The notes under the pieces were generated by a model, which was not told where the DNA came from, made no database searches, and was given only the letters and a program-made list of their open reading frames with translations. From assembly GCA_003132905.1 (NCBI GenBank), contig PKZC01000305.1:2767-33017 (forward strand): DNA of 30,251 nt, given 5' to 3'. Position numbers and translations under genes: made by a program. This document shows positions 23,714 through 30,251 of this stretch, piece by piece. Positions within the stretch are counted from its first letter, which is position 1; each line of letters begins with the position of its first letter. Source of the stretch: Bryobacterales bacterium. GTDB lineage: Bacteria; Acidobacteriota; Terriglobia; Bryobacterales; Bryobacteraceae.

Positions 23714-24539
23714 GATCGAGAAGCTGTTCGACGAAAAACCTCAGACTTATACAGATGCGCATTTCGATCTTTTCCAGCGCTTTAAACTAGCGCTGAACGA
23801 GGGCCGGGTGCGTGCCGCCGAACCCGATACTTCCACGAAGACCGGATGGCGGGTGAATCCTTGGGTGAAGAAGGGAATCCTGCTCGGGTTTCGAATGGGC
23901 ACGGTGGTTGATATGTCGATCAATCCCACGCGGCAGCCCTGGTTCGATAAGGCGACCTTCCCGGTGCAGCGTTTGGCTCTCGATCGCGGTATTCGCATCG
24001 TGCCCGGCGGATCCAGCATTCGCGATGGCTGCTACATCGGCCGATCCGTTACGTGCATGCCGCCCATGTACATCAACACCGGAAGCTGGGTGGGCGATGG
24101 TTCCATGATCGATTCGCATGCGCTGGTAGGAAGCTGCGCGCAGGTTGGATCGAACTGTCATATTTCCGCGGCCGCCCAGATCGGCGGCGTTCTCGAGCCG
24201 GTGGGGGCGCTGCCCGTGATCATTGAAGACGATGTGCTGATGGGCGGGAACACTGGCGTCTATGAAGGTACGGTGGTGAAGCGGCGCGCGGTGCTCGGCT
24301 CGGGCGTCATCTTGAATCGCTCGACGCCGGTCTATGACGTAGTGCGCGGCGAGATCCATCGCGCCACCGACGAAGACCCGCTGGTGATTCCCGAGGGCGC
24401 GGTTGTGGTGGCGGGCTCACGCGCTATTACATCGGGGCCGGGGCGCGATTGGGGTTTGTCGTTGTACACACCGGTCATCGTCAAGTATCGCGATTCGAAG
24501 ACCGATACGAAGATTCAACTGGAAGACTTGCTGAGATAG
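23703..24539 (+). CDS. dapD: Tetrahydrodipicolinate N-succinyltransferase
   Basis: 278 aa, usual length. Transfers succinyl from succinyl-CoA to tetrahydrodipicolinate, committing the operon to the succinylase route together with DapE. ATG 23703 (MQAEIEKLFDEKP) matches the family N-terminus; a frame from 23634 lies inside dapA. N-terminal helical domain to ~95 (GWRVNPWVKKGILLGFRMG), then left-handed beta-helix hexapeptides (VTCMPPMYINTGSWVGDGSMIDSHALVGSCAQVGSNCHISAAAQIGGVLEP, then VLMGGNTGVYEGTVVKRRAVLGSGVILNRSTPVYD). It overlaps the convergent glycosyltransferase by 25 nt. DapC/ArgD, DapF and LysA are not in the window. Confidence 0.95.
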   Translation: MQAEIEKLFDEKPQTYTDAHFDLFQRFKLALNEGRVRAAEPDTSTKTGWRVNPWVKKGILLGFRMGTVVDMSINPTRQPWFDKATFPVQRLALDRGIRIVPGGSSIRDGCYIGRSVTCMPPMYINTGSWVGDGSMIDSHALVGSCAQVGSNCHISAAAQIGGVLEPVGALPVIIEDDVLMGGNTGVYEGTVVKRRAVLGSGVILNRSTPVYDVVRGEIHRATDEDPLVIPEGAVVVAGSRAITSGPGRDWGLSLYTPVIVKYRDSKTDTKIQLEDLLR

Positions 24540-25570
24540 TCGAGCGTTGCGCGAGCGGTTTTCTCCCAGGTGAACTGGGCGGCGCGGCGTTGCGCGGCCT
24601 CGGTCGAGATTTTGCCTGATGCGAGCAGCAGCAGTGCGTCTCGCATCTCGCGATCGTTGGCGGGATCGAAGAAGTGCACCGTCGATCGCGCAATCTCGCG
24701 CAAGGGCGGGATGTCGGAGCAGGCCACCGGCACTCCAGCAGCCATGGCTTCCAGCACCGGCATTCCGAAGCCCTCGAAAGTAGAGGGATAGATGAAGCCG
24801 AGGGCTCCGGAGTAGAGTCTGTAAAGGTCTTCGCGCGGGATCCAGCCGGTAATTTCAACGGAGTCACCCGCCAGGCTTTCGATTTCTTGGGCGGCGAATC
24901 CGCGCACTCCGGTCAAGATCAACTTCGGCGCGTTCTTTATCTGAGCATGGACACGCAACAGGCGCTCCAGGTTTTTGTGCGGATGGCTGGTGGAAACGCA
25001 CAAGAGGTAATCCTGGGGATGGCGCCGACAGGCGATATCGAGAAACTCCCGCTCGACGCCGTGATGGATTACTTCGGACGAGCGGCCATAGTAGCGCTGC
25101 AAGTCGTCGTGGGTGGCGATGGATACCGCAATCGCTCCGCGCGACCTTCGCGCCGCAGCCCACACCAGAAAATTCCAGAACGGCAGATCGAACCATCGAA
25201 AGTATTCCGGATGCCGCTTGTGTTGCAGATCGTGAAACACGGTGACCATGGGACAAGGGCAGAGAAGAGGCGCGGTAAATCCCGGGTTGAACAGAACGTT
25301 GAGCCGATGTTTGCGCGCCGCAAATGGCAGCGCCAACTGCTCCCAGAGGATGCGCGCGGGGCGAAAGCTGGCGCTGACAGCCTGTGGCGCGCGCAGGAAG
25401 TTCGGACGATCCGGCACCAGATCCACGCCGGTCTCGCGATTAGTGAAGACGATGTATTGATTCTCTGGATCGATATCCGCTAGCGCGCGTAGCAAGCTTC
25501 GCAGGTAAATCTCGGTGCCTCCCACGCCGCCCGGGATGAGGTAGAGGGCGTTCACCCCGATGCGAATCAT
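24515..25570 (-). CDS. GT4-family glycosyltransferase
   Basis: 351 aa GT-B enzyme, cytosolic or membrane-associated. N-terminal domain starts MIRIGVNALYLIPGGVGGTEIYLRSLLRAL; MVTVFHDLQHKRHPEYF is typical of mannosyl/rhamnosyl GT4. C-terminal domain shows DYLLCVSTSHPHKNLERLL, LILTGVRG, VEITGWIPREDLYRLYSGALGFIYPSTFEGFGMPVLEAMAAGVPVACSDIPPLREIA, with the E-x7-E nucleotide-sugar motif. Sugar donor and acceptor unknown. Fifth gene of the minus-strand glycosylation operon, 15 nt after the GT-C gene. Confidence 0.92.
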   Translation of the reverse strand: MIRIGVNALYLIPGGVGGTEIYLRSLLRALADIDPENQYIVFTNRETGVDLVPDRPNFLRAPQAVSASFRPARILWEQLALPFAARKHRLNVLFNPGFTAPLLCPCPMVTVFHDLQHKRHPEYFRWFDLPFWNFLVWAAARRSRGAIAVSIATHDDLQRYYGRSSEVIHHGVEREFLDIACRRHPQDYLLCVSTSHPHKNLERLLRVHAQIKNAPKLILTGVRGFAAQEIESLAGDSVEITGWIPREDLYRLYSGALGFIYPSTFEGFGMPVLEAMAAGVPVACSDIPPLREIARSTVHFFDPANDREMRDALLLLASGKISTEAAQRRAAQFTWEKTARATLDYLSKSSS

Positions 25571-25585
25571 GGCCGTCCCAAAAGT

Positions 25586-27316
25586 TTAGTGACCCATCCG
25601 AGCCAAAGCTTCACTTGCGGGCGCATTGTGCGGATCTAAGGTCAGCACGCGCTGATAATCGTCGCGAGCCTGCGCCGGGTTGCCCTGGATGGCGTGAATG
25701 TTCCCGAGATAGTAATAGGTCATAGCGAAAGCAGGGTCTAGCCGCTGAGCGGTGCTGAGAGCATCCAAGGCCTCCGGGTACTTGCCCATTTTCCCGTATT
25801 CCATCCCGATTTGTGAGTAAATGTGCGCGCGGGGTTGTTCAGCCGCCGCCTGCCGCAGTTTTGCGATGGCTTGTTGCGAGTTCCCGGCGCAGTCATACGC
25901 TAGCGCCCAATCGAGAAACAGGTCGTAAGTGGGCGGCTCTAGTGTGGACGCTTTTTGAAATTCGTCGACCGAATCGGCGCAGGCGCCTGCTTGAAATTCC
26001 GCGAATGCCAGTTGGAAGCGAGGGCGAAGTTTCTCGGGCGATTTAGAGACCGTGTCTTTCCAAATATCGATAGCGCTTCCCCATAGGACATTCCTTTGAT
26101 AGGTCAAGGCGCCCTCTACCACCAGCACTAGCGCGAGCGCTCCGATGAACATGTTCCGGGATACTCTCCAGCGCCGCAGAAATTCCACCGCGATGAACAA
26201 GAGGCCGATGAACGGCAGGTAAAGACGGCGCTCTGCCATAGGATCGCGGATCGGCGCGAACGACGACGTTGGTGCGAGCAGAATGAGAAACACGAACCAC
26301 CCGTACGATGCAAGCGGAAAACGACGCCGGTAGATCCAAGCCAGCACACTGACGGCAAGCAATCCGGCCAGCCCGACAATGGCGCCGTGGTCAGCGATGC
26401 TCTTTGAGATGGCGATGTCGGGGTCGAGATTCTGGCCGATCGGAAACAGGAACAGACGAAGATAATCCCAGATGACGCGGCATTCGGTGAAGAAATATTG
26501 ATACCAGCTGAGACCCTGAATCTGAAAGCCGGCGGTTGGGTTCCCGCGAAGAATGCTGAGGATATACAGCACCGCAAAGCTGGCGCCGGCCGCGATGGGA
26601 ACGTACAATTTCCAATTCCGCCAGATGACGGACGGGGAAAACTCAAAGTTCCAATAGTAGTCGGTCAGAATGAACAGGGCTGGAAGAACGGCGGTATGTT
26701 CCTTGGAAAAGGCAGAGGCCGCGAAGAGCGCCAGCAGGGCCAGGATGCGAGGAATCGAGACGGCGGCGGCATTGCGATAGAGAAAAACAACTAGCGCCAC
26801 AAGAACAAAGAACACGCTCAGCGTTTCCGAGCGGCTGGCGACATAACTGACCGATTCGGTCTGTACGGGATGGAGCAGGAACAGACCCGCCGCGAAGAAG
26901 GACAGAACGCGAGTGCGCGATTCTTCCACGCCAGCCCAGCTCAGTACTTTGCGAGTGGCCAGGAAGACAAGAATGGCGTTCAAGAAGTGCAGAAGCACAT
27001 TGAACGCATGATAACCAAAGGTGCTCTCCGCTCCGGCTTGCTGATAGTTCAGCCAGAACGTGAACATGAGTATCGGACGCATTTGGCGGATCCAGAGGCG
27101 CAGGGGGATGTCCGCGGCATTGGGAAGCATGTACGTCTGGTGCGTATCGTCCAGCAGGAAGGGGCCGTGGATGGCGGGCCAGTAAACTTCAAACGCTGCG
27201 AACAGCGCAATCATCACGCTGACAGCGCAGATCCAGATCCAAGGATCGGTGCGGGGCTCCGCTGCCATCACAATCGGCGCGGCCTGCTTGCCCTTCCTGG
27301 TCTTGCTATTCTTCAT
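25586..27316 (-). CDS. TMTC/PMT-like GT-C membrane glycosyltransferase with TPR repeats
   Basis: 576 aa. About ten or more hydrophobic segments fill residues ~27-425. The first outer loop holds GPFLLDDTHQTY (D56-D57), the acidic pair of GT-C enzymes. LLHPVQTESVSYVASRSETLSVFFVLVAL and FSKEHTAVLPALFILTDYYW are characteristic of TMTC-like O-mannosyltransferases. Residues ~430-576 are TPR repeats (e.g. AHIYSQIGMEYGKMGKYPEALDALSTAQRLDP), which may position protein substrates. It likely transfers a sugar from a polyprenyl-phosphate donor to protein or glycan outside the membrane; the DPM1-like enzyme two genes upstream could supply that donor. The ATG overlaps the DUF2304 stop by 11 nt. Confidence 0.85.
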   Translation of the reverse strand: MKNSKTRKGKQAAPIVMAAEPRTDPWIWICAVSVMIALFAAFEVYWPAIHGPFLLDDTHQTYMLPNAADIPLRLWIRQMRPILMFTFWLNYQQAGAESTFGYHAFNVLLHFLNAILVFLATRKVLSWAGVEESRTRVLSFFAAGLFLLHPVQTESVSYVASRSETLSVFFVLVALVVFLYRNAAAVSIPRILALLALFAASAFSKEHTAVLPALFILTDYYWNFEFSPSVIWRNWKLYVPIAAGASFAVLYILSILRGNPTAGFQIQGLSWYQYFFTECRVIWDYLRLFLFPIGQNLDPDIAISKSIADHGAIVGLAGLLAVSVLAWIYRRRFPLASYGWFVFLILLAPTSSFAPIRDPMAERRLYLPFIGLLFIAVEFLRRWRVSRNMFIGALALVLVVEGALTYQRNVLWGSAIDIWKDTVSKSPEKLRPRFQLAFAEFQAGACADSVDEFQKASTLEPPTYDLFLDWALAYDCAGNSQQAIAKLRQAAAEQPRAHIYSQIGMEYGKMGKYPEALDALSTAQRLDPAFAMTYYYLGNIHAIQGNPAQARDDYQRVLTLDPHNAPASEALARMGH

Positions 27317-27653
27317 TTCGATTGTGCAACTGAAACTCTACGATCGCGAGCCGCTGGGCCATCGCAATATGGGCGTCCTTCAGGTCGGAAATAACCACCG
27401 AGAGGCGATAGATCACGATCACGAATACACAGAAGACCAAGAGCAGGAGCGCCAGCGGAGGGTCGGCGAGACCCAGCTGGCGGGAGATCCAGGTGAGCGC
27501 AAAAGACGAACGCGAGAGCACCAGCAAAATAACGGCGGCCGCCAGCCAGCTCACCGAATACTCAACGCGTATGTGCGAGCGGCGGACGGAGAACAGGACG
27601 AGAGCCATCAAAAGAACGCTCAGAATGGTGGTGACGTTCAGCAGACGCTCCAT
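27306..27653 (-). CDS. DUF2304 small membrane protein
   Basis: 115 aa with three hydrophobic segments: ~5-21 (VTTILSVLLMALVLF), ~33-57 (SWLAAAVILLVLS), ~67-88 (LALLLLVFCVFVIVIY), and a C-terminal charged helix (LKDAHIAMAQRLAIVEFQL), the DUF2304 pattern. Genes of this family commonly sit beside polyprenyl-phosphate sugar synthases, and it could anchor or flip the DPM1-like enzyme's product. It starts 3 nt after that gene's stop. No catalytic residues seen. Confidence 0.82.
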   Translation of the reverse strand: MERLLNVTTILSVLLMALVLFSVRRSHIRVEYSVSWLAAAVILLVLSRSSFALTWISRQLGLADPPLALLLLVFCVFVIVIYRLSVVISDLKDAHIAMAQRLAIVEFQLHNRNEE

Positions 27654-27656
27654 GCT

Positions 27657-28406
27657 CTACTCCTTTCCTTGTGGGGATTCCTTCCGTCGGCGGCCTTCGA
27701 ATTTCAGAACGTTGATAAACACACCCAGCAGAACGTGGAAGATGTAATACAGCGATTTTACCGCGGTGATGGTGCTGCGGCCACTCTTGCGCGCCCGCAT
27801 CCGGCAGGGCACCTCCTGGAACTGAAAGCGCTTGCGCTGTAACACCACCAGCGCCTCGATTTCCGGATATTCCAAGGGAAAACTACCGGTGAAAACCTGC
27901 AAGGCCTGGCGGTTGACGCCGACAAAGCCCGAAGTAGGATCGCGCACCGGCTTTCCCAAGATGGGCCGAAGCATCAGGCGAAAGAACCAAATGCCGATCG
28001 CGCGGACGGAATTGGTGTAACCGCCGTTGCCATTCTGGAAACGCGAACCGATCACCATGTGGCACCCGGTTCTCCGCAGCGTCTCGAGCAAAGCCGGGAT
28101 GTACTTGGGATCATGCTGGCCGTCGCCATCGACGCGGATTACGTAATCGTAGCCAAGCTCGTAGGCGAGCTTGTATCCAGCTTGAACGCCACCTCCGAGG
28201 CCCAAATGATAGGGCAAGCGGAGCACGGCGGCGCCTGCGGAACGCGCTGTTTGGTCGGTGCCATCGGTGGACGCGTCATCCACTACAAGAATGGGCGATG
28301 CAGGCACCACGCCGCGGACTTCCTGAATCACGCCACCGATCGCGCCCACCTCATTAAAGGCCGGGATCAGAATTAAGAGCTGATCAGGTCCGCTGGCCGG
28401 CTTCAC
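27657..28406 (-). CDS. Polyprenyl-phosphate glycosyltransferase (DPM1-like GT2)
   Basis: 249 aa. GTG 28406 is chosen because it overlaps the upstream stop as GTGA, and the conserved fold (QLLILIPAFNEVGAIGG) begins just after; a much longer frame reaching 28856 is only antisense-like Arg-rich sequence inside the neighbouring gene. GT-A fold motifs: VVDDASTDGT (42-50), YHLGLGGGVQAGYKLA, VIRVDGDGQHDP (DxD, 93-95), IGSRF, and RDPTSGFVGVNRQAL. Ends in a hydrophobic amphipathic stretch (YYIFHVLLGVFINVLKF). It likely makes mannosyl- or glucosyl-phosphoprenol, feeding the GT-C enzyme in this operon. Confidence 0.9.
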   Translation of the reverse strand: MKPASGPDQLLILIPAFNEVGAIGGVIQEVRGVVPASPILVVDDASTDGTDQTARSAGAAVLRLPYHLGLGGGVQAGYKLAYELGYDYVIRVDGDGQHDPKYIPALLETLRRTGCHMVIGSRFQNGNGGYTNSVRAIGIWFFRLMLRPILGKPVRDPTSGFVGVNRQALQVFTGSFPLEYPEIEALVVLQRKRFQFQEVPCRMRARKSGRSTITAVKSLYYIFHVLLGVFINVLKFEGRRRKESPQGKE

Positions 28407-29419
28407 AGCGCGGCCACCTGGCGGGGACTGATGGAGTGACGACGAATCAGGCGGCGGAACTGTTTGGTGGTCAGCCGGCGTTTCATCTTGCGGCGGTCGC
28501 GCAAAATGGCGGGGAATCGCACCAGCAATTCCAGATGGCCTCGAATGACATACCAAGGCAGGCGAACGAAGCTGCCGCCCTCGCGCTGAAACTCGGCAGC
28601 TTTGCCGCGTCCGCGCAGCGCGTAAACGAAATGCCAGAAGTAGCGCGATATGGCATAGAACGGCACTAATAAGAGATCGCGCACAGGGAAGTTTTTGAAG
28701 ATCACGAAGAGGCGATTGCGTTCCACGTAGCCGGCTTTCAAAGCGGACGCCTTGCCGGACGAATGGGAATAGCGATGCTCCACCACTGCCTGGGGAACGT
28801 ACAAACATTCCCAACCGGCCCAGCGGGCGCGCAGGCCGAGATCGGTGTCTTCGCAATATAAGAAGAAGCTCTCATCGAAGAGCCCGATTTCCTCCAGCAT
28901 CTCGCGCCGATACAAAGCCGCGGATCCGCTCGGCAGCAGCGCCTCTTCTTGGCGGGCATAGGCCGCCGGCGATTCCAGATGCCCACGCTGCTTGCTGCTT
29001 CCGTCCAAACACAGCAACATGCCCGCCGAATCCAGGGATCCATCGGAAGCATGCCGTACTTGTGAGGCGCACATACCCACGTCCGGACGCGGTTCAATTG
29101 CCGCAAGCAGAGCTCCCAGCCAGCCAGGCTGCGCGGTGGCGTCGTCATTCAAAACAGCAAGGTAAGGCGCCGCCGACTGACGAAACGCCTGATTGACGGC
29201 CGCTCCGAAGCCGACATTCCGATGGTTCGCGATTACCTGCACCCGGCCGCCGCCTGGCACGGCGTTCCGTGCGCTGTTGTCCACTACAATCACGTCGAAA
29301 TCGGAAAACGTCTGTCGCTCCAAAGAGGCCAGGCACTGGTGAAGAGTTTCGTCCGCCGCCAAGGTAGGAACAACCACGGTCACCGTTGGGACGATTTGGC
29401 CGGACCGTTCGCGTACCAT
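28403..29419 (-). CDS. GT2 rhamnosyltransferase-like glycosyltransferase (WbbL type)
   Basis: 338 aa from ATG 29419 (MVRERSGQIVPTVTVVVPTL). A TTG-started extension to 29509 would only add 30 non-conserved residues. GT-A motifs: VVVPTLAADETLHQCLASLERQTFSDFDVIVVDNSA, NHRNVGFGAAVNQAF, LNDDATAQPGWL (the DD metal motif), and SGSAALYRREMLEEIGLFDESFFLYCEDTDLGLRARWAGW, with the ED-D-L-R catalytic segment. C-terminal basic, hydrophobic tail suggests membrane association. Often rhamnosyl or other deoxysugar transfer to cell-surface glycan; sugar not determined. First gene of the operon; a TATAGT box (minus strand, 29490-29495) may be its -10. Confidence 0.88.
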   Translation of the reverse strand: MVRERSGQIVPTVTVVVPTLAADETLHQCLASLERQTFSDFDVIVVDNSARNAVPGGGRVQVIANHRNVGFGAAVNQAFRQSAAPYLAVLNDDATAQPGWLGALLAAIEPRPDVGMCASQVRHASDGSLDSAGMLLCLDGSSKQRGHLESPAAYARQEEALLPSGSAALYRREMLEEIGLFDESFFLYCEDTDLGLRARWAGWECLYVPQAVVEHRYSHSSGKASALKAGYVERNRLFVIFKNFPVRDLLLVPFYAISRYFWHFVYALRGRGKAAEFQREGGSFVRLPWYVIRGHLELLVRFPAILRDRRKMKRRLTTKQFRRLIRRHSISPRQVAAL

Positions 29420-29475
29420 CTCAGGTTGTAAGCAGCCTCCCAGCCCTGGGCCAAAACATAGGGTAGGATAGTGGC

Positions 29476-30251
29476 TTGCATAGACACTTACTATACATTC
29501 TCTTTGCAACTGGTGGGCTGGCGCAATTGTTGCCGGCGCAAACCGCCGCGCATCTGGGAGAAATCCGGCAACTGACCAACGGCGGCGAGAACGCCGAGGC
29601 GTATTGGTCGCCAGACGGCCAGCGGATCATATTTCAATCCACGCGCGACCAGTTGAAGTGCGATCAGATTTTCATCATGAATCGAGACGGGGGAAACCAG
29701 CATATGGTTTCCACCGGCAAAGGCCGCACCACCTGCGGATATTTTCTGCCGGACAACAAGCACATCCTCTACGCCTCGACGCATGAGTCTGGCGATGCAT
29801 GCCCGGCCGCCGCCGATCGCAGCAAGGGCTATGTTTGGGCCGTGTACCCAACGTACAAAATCTACCTGGCGACGGATGACGGAAAGATTCTGAAAACTCT
29901 GGCCGGAGCGCCGGGCTACAACGCCGAAGGTACCGTGAACTTCAAGACCGACCGGATTATCTATACGTCGATGGCGTCGGGCGACTTGGATTTATGGACC
30001 ATGAAGCCCGATGGATCAGACAAGAAACAAATCACCAAGACCGATGGATACGACGGCGGGCCAGTGTTTTCGCGCGATGGGAAGCAGATTGTGTGGCGGG
30101 CGAACCATCCGCAGACCCCGGAGACGGAAAAACGATATCACGAATTGCTGAGTGAGAACCTGACCTCGCCGATGAAGATGGAACTGTTTCTCGCGGATGG
30201 CGACGGCAAGCACGCGCGTCAGATTACCGATTACGGCTGCGCCAGCTTTGC
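29476..30251 (+). CDS. TolB/PD40-type beta-propeller protein, 3' end beyond window
   Basis: Partial: 258 codons then the window ends. The start is inferred: TTG at 29476 gives a signal peptide (MHRHLLYILFATGGLAQLLPAQ), and GGTAGGA lies 9 nt upstream; the frame is closed by a stop at 29464. WD40-like/PD40 repeats follow: EIRQLTNGGENAEAYWSPDGQRIIFQSTRD, QIFIMNRDGGNQHMVST, YFLPDNKHILYAST, SGDLDLWTMKPDGSDKKQITKTDGYDGGPVFSRDGKQIVWRA. Such proteins bind proteins or act with peptidases in the periplasm; a C-terminal catalytic domain could exist outside the window. Divergent from the GT2 gene. Confidence 0.78.
   Translation, partial: MHRHLLYILFATGGLAQLLPAQTAAHLGEIRQLTNGGENAEAYWSPDGQRIIFQSTRDQLKCDQIFIMNRDGGNQHMVSTGKGRTTCGYFLPDNKHILYASTHESGDACPAAADRSKGYVWAVYPTYKIYLATDDGKILKTLAGAPGYNAEGTVNFKTDRIIYTSMASGDLDLWTMKPDGSDKKQITKTDGYDGGPVFSRDGKQIVWRANHPQTPETEKRYHELLSENLTSPMKMELFLADGDGKHARQITDYGCASF

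Noticed and set aside
28407..28856. Extended N-terminus (150 aa) of the DPM1-like gene
   Set aside because: It lies wholly inside the neighbouring GT2 gene, is Arg/Pro-rich, and the GTG at 28406 overlaps the upstream stop and leads directly into the conserved fold.
29420..29509. Upstream TTG start for the GT2 gene
   Set aside because: The added 30 residues have no GT2 similarity and would overlap the start region of the divergent propeller gene.

Overview
The window looks like the chromosome of an acidobacterium of the Solibacteres/Bryobacterales type. This is inferred from gene content and not proven by any marker gene: secreted amidohydrolases, PQQ enzymes, a quinoprotein with an N-terminal cytochrome c, secreted beta-rich proteins of the 'DGKPDLSGVW' kind, a succinylase-route lysine cluster, and moderately high GC coding on both strands.

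Layout. (1) 27-1211: an orphan protein joining a nucleoside-deoxyribosyltransferase/TIR-like Rossmann domain to a beta-sandwich domain. (2) 1730-4383 (+): two exported amidohydrolases. They converge on a four-gene minus-strand operon (9413 to 4388): a secreted domain fused to an MBL fold, a stand-alone relative of that domain, a YtcJ-type amidohydrolase, and a third family member broken by one extra base. (3) 9508-14037 (+): a soluble PQQ sugar dehydrogenase, a BrnT/BrnA toxin-antitoxin pair, a CHRD-domain protein, and a cytochrome c-PQQ dehydrogenase with an Asp pair resembling lanthanide-dependent enzymes. (4) 14046-16421: a 2.35-kb island bounded by a perfect 26-bp direct repeat. The right copy is the 3' end of an intact tRNA-Glu(CTC) gene and the left copy is the displaced duplicate. 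Its cargo is two coupled genes, a DGQHR/ParB-like protein and a HEPN-type putative RNase, with no visible integrase. This is the best candidate for an undescribed system. (5) 16596-18291: elongation factor P with Asn at the usual modification site, and a Fic protein preceded by a small repeat array. (6) 18738-24539 (+): a tight operon dapE-asd-lysC-dapB-dapA-dapD, covering aspartate to succinylated diaminopimelate intermediates. (7) 29419 to 24515 (-): a five-gene glycan/protein glycosylation operon (GT2, DPM1-like GT2, DUF2304, TMTC-like GT-C with TPRs, GT4). (8) 29476 to the window end: the start of a TolB/PD40-type secreted beta-propeller protein.

Genes within each operon are close or overlapping (ATGA/GTGA junctions are common). 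Regions 2 and 3 fit periplasmic breakdown or oxidation of plant- or soil-derived compounds. Region 6 feeds lysine and peptidoglycan synthesis. Region 7 probably builds and attaches surface sugars. Products come from reading the translated sequence; no database search was possible.
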